In this document: positions 38,198 through 46,533 of the stretch, piece by piece
How positions within the stretch are numbered: the first letter of the stretch is position 1
Layout of the letters: each line of letters begins with the position of its first letter
Assembly (NCBI RefSeq): GCF_021117295.1
Contig: NZ_CP088247.1
Location: forward strand, 627,501-691,500
Length of the DNA: 64,000 nucleotides
Reading direction: 5' to 3'
Origin: Methylorubrum sp. B1-46
GTDB taxonomy: Bacteria > Pseudomonadota > Alphaproteobacteria > Rhizobiales > Beijerinckiaceae
Position numbers and translations under genes: made by a program
Notes under the pieces: generated by a model
Databases searched by the model: none
Seen by the model: only the letters and a program-made list of their open reading frames with translations
Told to the model about the DNA's origin: nothing

Positions 38198-38907
38198 TGC
38201 GCATCCCTGCCACCGCCGCGGCGGCCCTGTTCACCCTCTCGCTCGGCGCCTGCCAGAGCGATCTCGATCGCATCGGCCGGCCGCCCGTGCTGACGCCGAT
38301 CGGCACCGGCCTCAACGCACCTCGCGAGCCGCTGCCGACCTCCTTCGGCGCGCTCAGCCCGCGCCACAGCTACCACTCGACCTGGAGCCCGGCGAGCGCC
38401 GCCCTCTACCAGGATCCGCGCGCCCGCGACGTCGGCGACGTCATCACGGTCAGCATCGCCATCAACGACAAGGCGCAATTCGACAACGCGAGCGAGCGCG
38501 GCCGCAGCCAGAAGAGCAGCCTCGGCTTCGATTTCGGCTACGGCATCTCGGCGCTCAAGGACACGGCCACGGCCGATACCGGCATCCGCTCCGGCACCGA
38601 GACGAAGGGCCAGGGCTCGATCGACCGCAAGGAATCGCTCAGCCTCTCGGTGGCGGCGGTGGTCACCGAGGTGCTGCCCAACGGCAACGTGGTGATCTCG
38701 GGCTCGCAGGAGGTGCGGGTCAACAACGAGGTGCGCGTGCTTGAAGTCGCCGGCATCGTCCGTCCGCGCGACATCTCGCGCAAGAACACCATCGACTACG
38801 ACAAGATCGCCGAGGCGCGCATCTCCTACGGCGGGCGCGGCCGCATCACCGACGTGCAGGGCCCGACGCTTGGCCAGCGCGTCTTCGAGACCGTGGCGCC
38901 GTTCTGA
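38197..38907 (+). CDS. flgH: Flagellar L-ring lipoprotein FlgH
   Basis: Outer-membrane L ring, 236 aa. A lipoprotein signal with lipobox LGAC places the acylated Cys near residue 20. Family blocks: LYQDPRARDVGDVITVSIAINDKAQ, GSIDRKESLSLSVAAVVTEVLPNGNVVI, and GSQEVRVNNEVRVLEVAGIVRP, followed by DISRKNTIDYDKIAEARISYGGRG. The ATG at 38197 overlaps the preceding stop. A GC-rich hairpin at 38910-38926 follows. Confidence 0.96.
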   Translation: MRIPATAAAALFTLSLGACQSDLDRIGRPPVLTPIGTGLNAPREPLPTSFGALSPRHSYHSTWSPASAALYQDPRARDVGDVITVSIAINDKAQFDNASERGRSQKSSLGFDFGYGISALKDTATADTGIRSGTETKGQGSIDRKESLSLSVAAVVTEVLPNGNVVISGSQEVRVNNEVRVLEVAGIVRPRDISRKNTIDYDKIAEARISYGGRGRITDVQGPTLGQRVFETVAPF

Positions 38908-38909
38908 CG

Positions 38910-38926
38910 GCGCGCTCCGAGCGCGC
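38910..38926. other. GC-rich hairpin between flgH and fliL
   Basis: GCGCGCTC and GAGCGCGC form an exact 8-bp stem around one base, directly after flgH. There is no U-tract, so it may be an RNA stability element or weak attenuator rather than a terminator. Confidence 0.35.
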
Positions 38927-39003
38927 TCGCGCGAACGGCGCGCCGCCGTTGCGGCAAACCGCTCCTACCGCGAAGCGATGCGAGCGAACCCAGGAGGATC
39001 GAG

Positions 39004-39486
39004 TTGGCGGACGCGAAGGACGGCAAGAAGGTCGGCAAGGGCTGGATCGGGGCGCTCGCGCTCGTCACCCTCGTCGCCGTCGGCACCGGCGGCGGTCTCG
39101 GGGTCTACCTCCTCGGCAGCGTCGAGAAATCGGTCGACCTCAAGAAGCGCGAGGAAGCCGACAAGGCAGTGAAGGTGTTGAACTATACCGGCGACCTCTC
39201 CCTGCGCAGCGTCGGCTCCGTGGTGGCCAACCTCGCCGAGCCGACCGATTCCTGGGTGCGGATCGAATCCTCGGTCGTCTTCAAGACCGGCTCCTTGCCG
39301 AACCCCGACGTGACGCTGGCCGAGATCCGCGCCGACGCGCTCGCCTATCTCCGCACGATGTCGATGGCGCAGATCGAGGGCGCCAACGGCCTCCAGCACC
39401 TGCGCGAGGACCTCAACGAGCGCGTGGCGATCCGCACTAAGGGGGCGGTGCGCGAGCTCATCGTCGAATCGCTGGTGGTGCAATGA
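39004..39486 (+). CDS. fliL: Flagellar basal body-associated protein FliL
   Basis: Inner-membrane protein that surrounds and supports the stator, 160 aa. One transmembrane segment (~14-37, GALALVTLVAVGTGGGLGVYLL) is followed by a periplasmic domain with DSWVRIESSVVFKTG and the C-terminal LNERVAIRTKGAVRELIVESLVVQ. It starts at TTG: an AGGAGG ribosome site (38992-38997) sits 6 bp before it, and no better ATG exists. Overlaps fliP by 4 bp. Confidence 0.87.
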   Translation: MADAKDGKKVGKGWIGALALVTLVAVGTGGGLGVYLLGSVEKSVDLKKREEADKAVKVLNYTGDLSLRSVGSVVANLAEPTDSWVRIESSVVFKTGSLPNPDVTLAEIRADALAYLRTMSMAQIEGANGLQHLREDLNERVAIRTKGAVRELIVESLVVQ

Positions 39487-40262
39487 GCAGGCGGAGGATT
39501 CGGCGCCTGACACTCGCCACGGCCGTCCTGGGCCTGTCCGCCACCGCCGCCCTGGCGCAGGGTGCGGCGCCCGGCGGCGTCACCGGCGTGCCCGGCCTCG
39601 ATGCCCTGCTGCCGCCGGGCAACGGCGCCGCATCCGGGCGCATCATCCAGCTCGTCGCGCTGCTGACCGTGCTGTCGCTGGCGCCGGGCCTGCTCGTCAT
39701 GGTGACGAGCTTCACGCGGTTTGCCGTCGCCTTCTCGTTCCTGCGCTCCGGGCTCGGCCTGCAGAGCACGCCGGCCAACCTGTTCCTCGTCTCGCTCGCC
39801 CTGTTCATGACCTTCTACGTCATGGCACCGACCTTCGACCGCGCCTGGAACGAGGGCGTGAAGCCGCTGCAGGAGAACCGCATCGGCGAGGAGGAGGCCT
39901 TCACCAAGATCGTCGAGCCCTTCCGCGAGTTCATGACCCAGCACGTGCGCCCAAAAGATCTTCAGACGTTCACGGACCTAGCGAGCCGCAACTTCCCGAA
40001 GGCCGAAGCCGGCGAGAAGATCGACCTGCGCATCCTGATCCCGGCCTTCATGATCTCCGAGCTGCGCCGGGGCTTCGAGATCGGCTTCCTGATCGTGCTA
40101 CCCTTCCTCGTCATCGACATCATCGTCTCCACCATCGTGATGTCGATGGGCATGATGATGCTGCCGCCCACCGTGATCTCCTTGCCGTTCAAGGTGCTGT
40201 TCTTCATCCTGATCGACGGCTGGAACCTGCTGGTCAGTGGTCTGGTGCGGTCGTTCTTCTGA
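39483..40262 (+). CDS. fliP: Flagellar export gate protein FliP
   Basis: Core of the export gate (FliP/Q/R), 259 aa. It has a signal peptide (LSATAALAQG), as FliP is cleaved in other species. Membrane helices include LVALLTVLSLAPGLLVMVTSFTRFAV and the C-terminal FLIVLPFLVIDIIVSTIVMSMG. Signature MMMLPPTVISLPFKVLFFILIDGW is present. It ends block 1. fliQ and fliR are not next to it, which is normal in some rhizobia. Confidence 0.96.
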   Translation: MSRRRIRRLTLATAVLGLSATAALAQGAAPGGVTGVPGLDALLPPGNGAASGRIIQLVALLTVLSLAPGLLVMVTSFTRFAVAFSFLRSGLGLQSTPANLFLVSLALFMTFYVMAPTFDRAWNEGVKPLQENRIGEEEAFTKIVEPFREFMTQHVRPKDLQTFTDLASRNFPKAEAGEKIDLRILIPAFMISELRRGFEIGFLIVLPFLVIDIIVSTIVMSMGMMMLPPTVISLPFKVLFFILIDGWNLLVSGLVRSFF

Positions 40263-40271
40263 CAGAACCGG

Positions 40272-40565
40272 TCATTCGAGAGGCTGTCGCGCCGTGTGGC
40301 GAAACCTTTGCACGATGATCTCGTCGCCGAGGTAGCAATCGATCAGGTATCGGTATGGCGTCAGGAAGACACGGCGTACGCCGCGTACCGAGGTTCTGAC
40401 GCCGAGATGGGGCTGCTCTTGCAACAATCGGAGCAGATGCGTCAGACGGGCCTCGATCTTGGCGGCCCCTTGCGGCGAGCGATCGCGAACTTAACTTAGC
40501 GCCGTATCGATCTGCGAGAGCGCCTGCCTCTGGAAGCGGAGGGGCAGACGTGGGCGCCTCGTCAC
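40272..40565 (-). pseudogene. ParE/RelE-type toxin interrupted by one in-frame stop
   Basis: Starting at a GTG that overlaps the antitoxin stop (GTGA), the frame encodes 24 residues (VTRRPRLPLRFQRQALSQID and TALS), then TAA at 40493-40491. The same frame continues without shift as VRDRSPQGAAKIEARLTHLL and onward to RRVFLTPYRYLIDCYLGD and RFRHTARQP, ending at 40272. This is a full ParE-like protein of 97 residues if TAA replaces a Tyr codon, as expected at that position in the family (xxYVxxRSP). A single base change or a sequencing error would explain it. Too short and too broken to be seen as a normal ORF. Confidence 0.8.
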
Positions 40566-40792
40566 GTTGTGCAGTACTTGAAAAAGGCGGCACTCACCTC
40601 ATCATCCGTCGCGAACTCGCCCCGCTCCATTTCGGCCCGCGCTTCGAGCAAGTCGGCCTCTTCGACCGGCGTCAGCGTGAGAACCTCATCGTCCTCACCC
40701 GAATAGGCAAGGACGAGACGCGCGATCTCATCCTGCACGGCGGCAGGCTGGGCCTGGGCACGTTCCATCGCCCGTTCGAGCAGCTTGGTCAT
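40562..40792 (-). CDS. Antitoxin of a ParE/RelE-type pair
   Basis: A 76-aa acidic protein, MTKLLERAMERAQAQPAAVQ followed by DEIARLVLAYSGEDDE and EEADLLEARAEMERGEFATDDEV. The first part resembles antitoxins paired with ParE-like toxins. Its C-terminus ends FFKYCTT at the stop overlapping the broken toxin gene. GAGAGG lies upstream of the ATG. With the toxin disabled, it may persist as an orphan repressor or anti-toxin. Confidence 0.72.
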   Translation of the reverse strand: MTKLLERAMERAQAQPAAVQDEIARLVLAYSGEDDEVLTLTPVEEADLLEARAEMERGEFATDDEVSAAFFKYCTT

Positions 40793-40869
40793 GGATATGC
40801 CTCTCGAGATCAGCGAATGGAGCAGAAGCGCGTAGAATGGGGCGCAGCTTTCAAGTAGAAATCTGCCGG

Positions 40870-42681
40870 TCAGCGGCTCGGTGCGCTCAGTCGTCGGAAG
40901 CGCAGCATGGCGCGGTAGGCCCGCCGCTCGGTCTCGGCCTGCACCGTGGTGGCGCGGACCTGCAGCAGGTCGCGCCGCGTCAGGAGCCCGACCAGAGCGC
41001 CGCTCTCGGGATCGGTGACGACCAGGCGGCCCTGGCCGGTCGCGGTCATCACGTCGAGGGCGTGGGCGACCACGTCGTCGGGATGGACCACCGCCAGCGG
41101 CAGGCCGGTCATCTGCGCCCCGAGCCGTTCCGCCCCGTGTCCGCCCTCCAGCGTCCAGTGCAGGGCCTGCCCGCTCGTCGCGAGGCCGACGGGGCGACGC
41201 GCAGCGTCGAGCACCGGATAGGCCTGATGCCGCCCGGCCTCCATCGCGGCAACCGCTTCGGCGACGCCGCTCTCGGCATCGAGGGTATCCACATCACGGG
41301 TCATCACGTCGCGCACGCGGGTGAGTGCGTAGGCGTCGATGGCGTATTCGCGGGTGACGTGCTGACCCCGACGGGCGAGCTTTTCCGTGAGGATCGAGCG
41401 CTTCAGGAGCAGCACGGTGACGGCGTAGGCCGTCACCGTCGCGGCCAGAAGGGCGCCGAGGACACGGACATCGCCGGTGAGTTCGACGGCGAACAGGGCA
41501 CCGGTGAGCGGCGCCCGCATGGTCCCGCCGAGCATCGCCGCCATGCCGAGCAGCGCCCAGAAGCCGTGGGCACCCGGCAAGGCGAGGCCCGCGAGCCAGC
41601 CCATCGCCCCGCCGACGATCAAGAGCGGGGCCAGCACGCCGCCGGAGGTGCCGGAGGCGAGCGCCACCAACCAGATCGCCGCCTTGACCGCGAGGATGAG
41701 CAGCACGGCCTTGATTGCGAGGTCGCCGTTGAGAAGGTCGCCGATCACGTCGTAGCCGACGCCGAGCGCCCGCGGCTCGATCAACCCGCCGAGGCCTACG
41801 AACAGGCCGCCGATGGCCGGCCACCACATCCAGTGCAGCGGGAGCCGCTCGAAGGCATCCTCCAGACGGTAGAGCAGGGTCGTCAGAAGGCCCGACAGCA
41901 GGCCGGCCAGAAGGCCGATCCCTGCGCAGGCGATCAGCCCCCAACCGGGCAAAGCCGGATCGCTGGCGAAGGGAAACAGCGGTCCGGCCTCGAACAGGAA
42001 CGGGCGAAGCGCCGCAGCCGTGAGCACCGCCGCGCTCACCGGCACGAAGCTGCGCGGGCGCCACTCGAACAGCAGCAGTTCGACCGCGAGCAGCACCGCC
42101 GCGACGGGTGTGCCGAAGATCGCGGTCATGCCGGCCGCGGCGCCCGCGACCAGCAGCGTCTTCCGCTCGGCGTCGCTGAGTTGAAAAAGCTGCGCGAACA
42201 GCGAGCCGACCGCGCCGCCGGTCATGATGATCGGCCCCTCGGCGCCGAACGGGCCTCCGGTTCCGATCGAAATCGCCGATGAGAGCGGCTTCAGCACCGC
42301 GACCTTCGCCGACATCCGGCTCCTGCCGATCAGGATCGCCTCGATCGCCTCGGGGATGCCGTGTCCGCGGATCTTTTCCGAGCCGTAGCGGGCCATCAGC
42401 CCGATCACCAGGCCGCCAACGATCGGGATCAGCACCGTCCAGAGCGAGGGCGTCACGCTGCCGAGCGAGCGCGGAACGGTGTCGAGCGTGCCGAACCACG
42501 CGAGGTTCGTCACCAGCGCGATGAGCCGAAGCAGGCCAGCCGCCGCCAGGGTCGCGCCCGCGCCGATGACGAGCGCCATCACCACGAGGATCAGGATGCG
42601 GGGGTCGGCGGAGAAATCACCGAGCGGGCGCCGCACGATCTGGTTCGGCACGGGCCGGTGGACCGGCGCATCCTGACTCAC
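40870..42681 (-). CDS. ClC-family chloride channel/transporter with CBS pair
   Basis: A 603-aa membrane protein. The ClC core (residues ~25-430) has about ten helices with the anion-filter signatures GTGGPFGAEGPIIMTGG (with the gating-type Glu in GAEGP), MTAIFGTPVAAVLLAVEL and the GGVLAPLLIVGGAMG segment. Two cytoplasmic CBS domains follow (~455-510, VMTRDVDTLDAE and RHQAYPVLDA; ~525-585, LPLAVVHPDDVV and GRLVVTDPESGALVGLLTRRD), likely nucleotide-responsive. Divergent from a MarR regulator, which may control it. Confidence 0.92.
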   Translation of the reverse strand: MSQDAPVHRPVPNQIVRRPLGDFSADPRILILVVMALVIGAGATLAAAGLLRLIALVTNLAWFGTLDTVPRSLGSVTPSLWTVLIPIVGGLVIGLMARYGSEKIRGHGIPEAIEAILIGRSRMSAKVAVLKPLSSAISIGTGGPFGAEGPIIMTGGAVGSLFAQLFQLSDAERKTLLVAGAAAGMTAIFGTPVAAVLLAVELLLFEWRPRSFVPVSAAVLTAAALRPFLFEAGPLFPFASDPALPGWGLIACAGIGLLAGLLSGLLTTLLYRLEDAFERLPLHWMWWPAIGGLFVGLGGLIEPRALGVGYDVIGDLLNGDLAIKAVLLILAVKAAIWLVALASGTSGGVLAPLLIVGGAMGWLAGLALPGAHGFWALLGMAAMLGGTMRAPLTGALFAVELTGDVRVLGALLAATVTAYAVTVLLLKRSILTEKLARRGQHVTREYAIDAYALTRVRDVMTRDVDTLDAESGVAEAVAAMEAGRHQAYPVLDAARRPVGLATSGQALHWTLEGGHGAERLGAQMTGLPLAVVHPDDVVAHALDVMTATGQGRLVVTDPESGALVGLLTRRDLLQVRATTVQAETERRAYRAMLRFRRLSAPSR

Positions 42682-42709
42682 GCATACCTCCTTGGATCGG
42701 CTGCGGTCG

Positions 42710-42732
42710 TTATATGTCGTACTACGATATAA
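42710..42732. promoter_or_regulatory. Candidate MarR-type operator between clc and marR
   Basis: TTATATGTCGTACTACGATATAA holds outer inverted arms TTATAT and ATATAA with CGTA/TACG near the centre. It is a strongly AT-rich partial palindrome in an 81-bp divergent intergenic region, the usual place for MarR self-regulation. Confidence 0.5.
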
Positions 42733-42762
42733 TCTAGATCAGATTGGTGGATTGAGCGGCGC

Positions 42763-43311
42763 ATGGCGGGTGAGACATCGGCTGAGAAACCGGGGGAACT
42801 CACGCGGTCGCACTACGCGGCGCTGGCGGCCTTCCGCTACGAGTTGCGGCGCTTCCTCGCCTTCAGCGAGGCGGCGGCGCACGCGGCCGGACTCCCACCG
42901 CAACAGCATCAGGCGCTGCTCACCGTCGCCGGTCATCTCGGGCCGGAGCCCCCGACGGTCGGCCATCTCGGCGAGCGGCTGATGATCGCCCCGCACAGCG
43001 CCGCCGAACTCGTGACCCGCATGGTCGCGGCCGGTCTCCTGACCAAGAGCCGCGGCGCGCAGGACCGGCGGCGGATGGAACTCGCCCTCACTCCGGAAGC
43101 CGAGGCGCTTTTGCGCCGACTGACCGCGGCGCATCTTGAGGAACTCGGCAGCCTGGAGCCGGCCTTGATCCGGGCGCTCGCGCTCCGAAGCGACGCGGTG
43201 CCGGCTCCGGAAAAGGCGCAGCGGACGGAGGACGCAGGGGTGTCCGGCCAGGGCGGTGAGGCGCCGCAAAGGTCGGACGCGGTCAGCGTCCGGACCGATC
43301 AACGCCCGTAG
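42763..43311 (+). CDS. MarR-family transcriptional regulator
   Basis: A 182-aa regulator with a winged helix: EAAAHAAGLPPQQHQALLTVAGH, then PPTVGHLGERLMIAPHSAAELVTRMVAAGLLTK as the recognition region and RGAQDRRRMELALTPEAEALLRRL as the wing. The C-terminal ~45 residues are Pro/Gln/Arg-rich and unlike the family. Divergent from the ClC gene. The ligand is unknown. Confidence 0.85.
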   Translation: MAGETSAEKPGELTRSHYAALAAFRYELRRFLAFSEAAAHAAGLPPQQHQALLTVAGHLGPEPPTVGHLGERLMIAPHSAAELVTRMVAAGLLTKSRGAQDRRRMELALTPEAEALLRRLTAAHLEELGSLEPALIRALALRSDAVPAPEKAQRTEDAGVSGQGGEAPQRSDAVSVRTDQRP

Positions 43312-43952
43312 GACCAGAGATCGCGCCCGAACGCCCAAATCAGATACGTGTGCAGCGTCCTCAAACGCGCGAGGGCCGCTCGGGCCTGATCGACGACCGC
43401 CCCGGCCTCGACGCGGAGAACGACGTCCGGCCCCTCGTCCGGATCGCCCTCGGCGATGAACAGCGCTCCGTCCCGGGCGACGATACGCATGAACCAGCCC
43501 TGGTCGATATCGTCCCAGACCACGCCGTCGGGACCCGCGCCGGCGAGCGCCGTCAGGACGGCGCTCGTTTGCGGTACGTCGTCAGTCCAGGGGAAGACCA
43601 CGACCGGCTGGTCCGCCTCCATCAGCAGCGGCGTCACCGAGAAATACGGGAACGGATGCGCCAGCGCCGCGGGCTTATCGTGCCGCCGGGCTTCGGCGAT
43701 CAACCTCTCGTAATGGGCAACCAGCGCCACCTCACGGCCCGGCAGATCGATCGCCGCAGCGAGATTGGCAACGCGGCACGGCAGATCGGGCGGATCGAGG
43801 GTCAGGCGCAGCCGCTCCCAATCGCCCAGGCCGATGCCGTAGTCGGGGCCGACATAGAGGCTATCGGCGATGCGGAAGGCGGCATCGCACAGGAAGGGGC
43901 CAAGTGGCCGGGCCCGGGTCATCCAGGCCTCATCCGGAAGCGCGAAGAGCAT
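43299..43952 (-). CDS. Conserved-looking protein of unknown function
   Basis: A 217-aa soluble protein, MLFALPDEAW start; an in-frame start at 44021 is less likely. Composition is Trp- and Asp-rich with blocks FLCDAAFRIADSLYVGPDYGIGLGDW, PVVVFPWTDDVPQTSAVLTAL and FMRIVARDGALFIAEGDPDEG. The C-terminus ends WAFGRDLWSYGR. I do not recognise the family. It overlaps the marR 3' end by 13 bp and is divergent from fliF. Confidence 0.7.
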   Translation of the reverse strand: MLFALPDEAWMTRARPLGPFLCDAAFRIADSLYVGPDYGIGLGDWERLRLTLDPPDLPCRVANLAAAIDLPGREVALVAHYERLIAEARRHDKPAALAHPFPYFSVTPLLMEADQPVVVFPWTDDVPQTSAVLTALAGAGPDGVVWDDIDQGWFMRIVARDGALFIAEGDPDEGPDVVLRVEAGAVVDQARAALARLRTLHTYLIWAFGRDLWSYGR

Positions 43953-44067
43953 GACACCGCATTTTGAGGACCGGTCCGTGCCGCGTCGTGTCGCAATCCC
44001 CGCGCAAGGCTGAGCCCGCATTCAGGCTGGCGACGCATGTCAGGTCGCCAACGGGATCGGTCCGGGG

Positions 44068-45768
44068 ATGTTCGGTCGCGAGCAAGCCGAAAGATTGTGG
44101 AGCAACATTGTCGATCTCGGCGCGAGGCGGCTGATCGCCCTCGGGCTGGTCGGCCTTCTTGTGTTTCTCGGCGTCGGCATCGGCGCCTACTATCTCAGCC
44201 GTCCGGCGCAGGAGATGCTCTATACGGGCCTGTCGCGTGAGGACGTTTCGCGCATCGGCGGCGTGCTCAAGGACAACGGCATCCCCTTCGACGTGTCGTC
44301 CGACGGCAGCGCGGTGCTCGTCTCCTTCGGCCACACGGCGCAAGCGCGGATGCTGCTGGCCGAAAAGGGCCTGCCGCAGAGTTCCAAGTCCGGCTACGAG
44401 CTGTTCAACGATCTGGGCTCGCTTGGCATGACCTCCTTCATGCAGGAGGTGACCCGCGTGCGGGCGCTGGAGGGCGAGATCGCCCGCACGATCCAGGGCA
44501 TGAAGGGCGTGCGCGCCGCCCGCGTCCACTTGGTGCTGCCCGACCGCGGCTCGTTCCGCCGCGACCAGCAGCCGGCCTCGGCGTCCGTGGTGGTGCGCAC
44601 CGAGCCCGCCGACGACGTCTCCGGCGCGCAGGCGATCCGTCAGCTCGTGGCCTCGGCGATTCCCGGCATGAAGCCGGACCGCGTCACCGTGATCGGCTCC
44701 GAGGGCACGGTGCTGCTGGCGGGCGATGATGCCGGCACGGCCCCCACCGGCAAGATGGCGACGCTGGAGAAGTCGGTGAGCCGCGAGATGCAGGACAACA
44801 TCCGCCGCACGCTCGCGCCCTATCTCGGCGTCGGCAATTTCGAGGTCAGCGTCGCGACGCAGCTCAACACCGACAAGACTTCGACCAACGAGACGATCTT
44901 CAACCCCGACCAGCGCGTCGAGCGCTCGGTGCGTTCGGTGCGCGAGAGCGAGAACGCGCAGAACCGCAACAGCCAGCGCCCGACCAGCGCCCAGGAGAAC
45001 CTGCCCGACCAGCGCACCCGCTCGGACGGCAACGACCAGTCGAGCAACGAGAGCTCGAAGAAGGAAGATCTCACCAACTACGAGATTTCCCAGAAGACCG
45101 TTCAGACGGTGAGCGACGGCTACGCCATCCGCCGTCTCTCGGTGGCGGTGCTGGTCAACCGCTCGCGCCTGACCGCGCTTGCCGGCCCCGATGACAAGGC
45201 CGCGCTCGAGAAGCAGATCGCGGAGATCGAGGAGCTGGTCGGCTCGGCCGCCGGCTTCAGCAAGGAGCGCGGCGACACGATCAAGGTCGCGGCGGTCGGC
45301 TTCGTCAACGACGGCCAGCCGCTGGAGCCGGTGCCCCCGCTCTCGCTCACCGACGTGATGATGAAACAGTCCGGCACGCTCATCAACGCGGCGACCATCC
45401 TCGTCGTGGCCGGCCTGCTGATCTGGTTCGGCCTGCGCCCGGCGCTGCGCGCCATCCTGGCGACGCCGGAGACCGCCGCGATCGAGGCCTCGGCGCTCGC
45501 CGGCCCCGAGGGGGCGCCGGCGCTGGCCGGAGGCATCGCCGCCGACGGCACGATGGCGCTCGCTGCGCCGGGCGCCGCGCTGCCCGGCACGGTCGGTCCC
45601 ACCGAGGCGGCCAAGCTCCCCGCGCCCGGCGTTGCCGGCCTGCTGGAGGAATTGGAGGACAAGATGGCCCGCTCGCCGCAGAAGCGGCTGGAGCAGCTCA
45701 TCGACATCGACGAGGAGCAGGTGGCCGCCGTGCTCAAGCGCTGGCTCATGCGTGAGGAGCCGGCGTGA
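44068..45768 (+). CDS. fliF: Flagellar MS-ring protein FliF
   Basis: Membrane ring that founds the basal body, 566 aa. One N-terminal helix (~20-42, LIALGLVGLLVFLGVGIGAYYL) precedes the ring-building motifs (YTGLSREDVSRIGGVLKDN and LLAEKGLPQSSKSGYELFND, with VTRVRALEGEIARTIQ). A second helix lies near 430-450 (TILVVAGLLIWFGL). The C-terminal tail binds FliG (EQLIDIDEEQVAAVLKRWL). It begins block 2 and overlaps the next gene. Confidence 0.95.
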   Translation: MFGREQAERLWSNIVDLGARRLIALGLVGLLVFLGVGIGAYYLSRPAQEMLYTGLSREDVSRIGGVLKDNGIPFDVSSDGSAVLVSFGHTAQARMLLAEKGLPQSSKSGYELFNDLGSLGMTSFMQEVTRVRALEGEIARTIQGMKGVRAARVHLVLPDRGSFRRDQQPASASVVVRTEPADDVSGAQAIRQLVASAIPGMKPDRVTVIGSEGTVLLAGDDAGTAPTGKMATLEKSVSREMQDNIRRTLAPYLGVGNFEVSVATQLNTDKTSTNETIFNPDQRVERSVRSVRESENAQNRNSQRPTSAQENLPDQRTRSDGNDQSSNESSKKEDLTNYEISQKTVQTVSDGYAIRRLSVAVLVNRSRLTALAGPDDKAALEKQIAEIEELVGSAAGFSKERGDTIKVAAVGFVNDGQPLEPVPPLSLTDVMMKQSGTLINAATILVVAGLLIWFGLRPALRAILATPETAAIEASALAGPEGAPALAGGIAADGTMALAAPGAALPGTVGPTEAAKLPAPGVAGLLEELEDKMARSPQKRLEQLIDIDEEQVAAVLKRWLMREEPA

Positions 45769-46532
45769 TGGACGCGGTGATCGCCCGCTACCTACCGGAT
45801 TTTTCCGCGCCCCCGCCGCCCGCCGCGGCGGCCGCCGACGAGCCGGATTTCTCCGGCCTGTGGTTCCGCGCCCCCGCTCTGGAGCCGATCCCGGCGCCGG
45901 CCGCGCCGCAGCCGGCATCCAAGGTCGAGCCCGTGACGGGGGCCGATGTCGAGCCTGAGATCGAACCCATCCTGCCCCGCACCGCCGCCGTGGCGCGGCC
46001 GGTGGAGGACCGCGAGGCGCTGATCGCCGCCGCCGAGGCGCGCGGGCGCGAGCAGGGCCGCGCCGAGGCGCTGGAAGAGGCGTCCGTGCAGGCCGTGCTC
46101 GAGCGCGCGGCGCAGCAGGCCCTGTTCGAGGAGGGGCTGGCGCAGGCCCGCCGTGACTGGAGCGAGGCGCAGGGCGAGGCCCTGGCCGCCGCCTTCGCTG
46201 CGGCAATGCAAGCGCTCGACGCGGCCCTGTCGGAGCGCGTCGCGCGGCTGATCGCGCCGGTCCTGGGTCAGGCCCTGCAACGGCAGACCCTCGACGAACT
46301 CGGCGCCGCCCTCCGGCGCATCCTGGCCGAACCGCAGCGGCCGGCCGTGCGGGTGCGCGGACCCGAGGATCTGATCGCGGCCCTGTCGGCCCGGCTCGGC
46401 GGCCTCGCCACCGGCATCGCCTTCGAGGCGGATGCGGGACCGGAAGTGAATGTGAGCGCGGGCGAGACCGTGATCGAGACCGAACTGGCGGCCTGGAGCC
46501 GCCTGATCGCTGCCGCCGTCGCCGAGGCGTGA
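45768..46532 (+). CDS. fliH: FliH-like flagellar export stalk protein
   Basis: A 254-aa Ala-rich protein following fliF. The N-terminal 90 residues are Pro/Ala-rich and disordered, followed by a long helical region (EDREALIAAAEARGREQGRAEALEEASVQA, ~85-130) with FliH-like spacing. A C-terminal domain (VRGPEDLIAALSARLGGLATGIAF ... GPEVNVSAGETVIETELAAW) resembles FliH/YscL. FliH links the ATPase FliI to the C ring. The match is by layout and position. fliI is not adjacent. Confidence 0.72.
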   Translation: MDAVIARYLPDFSAPPPPAAAAADEPDFSGLWFRAPALEPIPAPAAPQPASKVEPVTGADVEPEIEPILPRTAAVARPVEDREALIAAAEARGREQGRAEALEEASVQAVLERAAQQALFEEGLAQARRDWSEAQGEALAAAFAAAMQALDAALSERVARLIAPVLGQALQRQTLDELGAALRRILAEPQRPAVRVRGPEDLIAALSARLGGLATGIAFEADAGPEVNVSAGETVIETELAAWSRLIAAAVAEA

Positions 46533-46533
46533 G

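Noticed and set aside
40234..40593. 119-aa minus-strand frame over the second toxin region
   Set aside because: It is in another frame than the ParE-like sequence, which continues in frame through the TAA.
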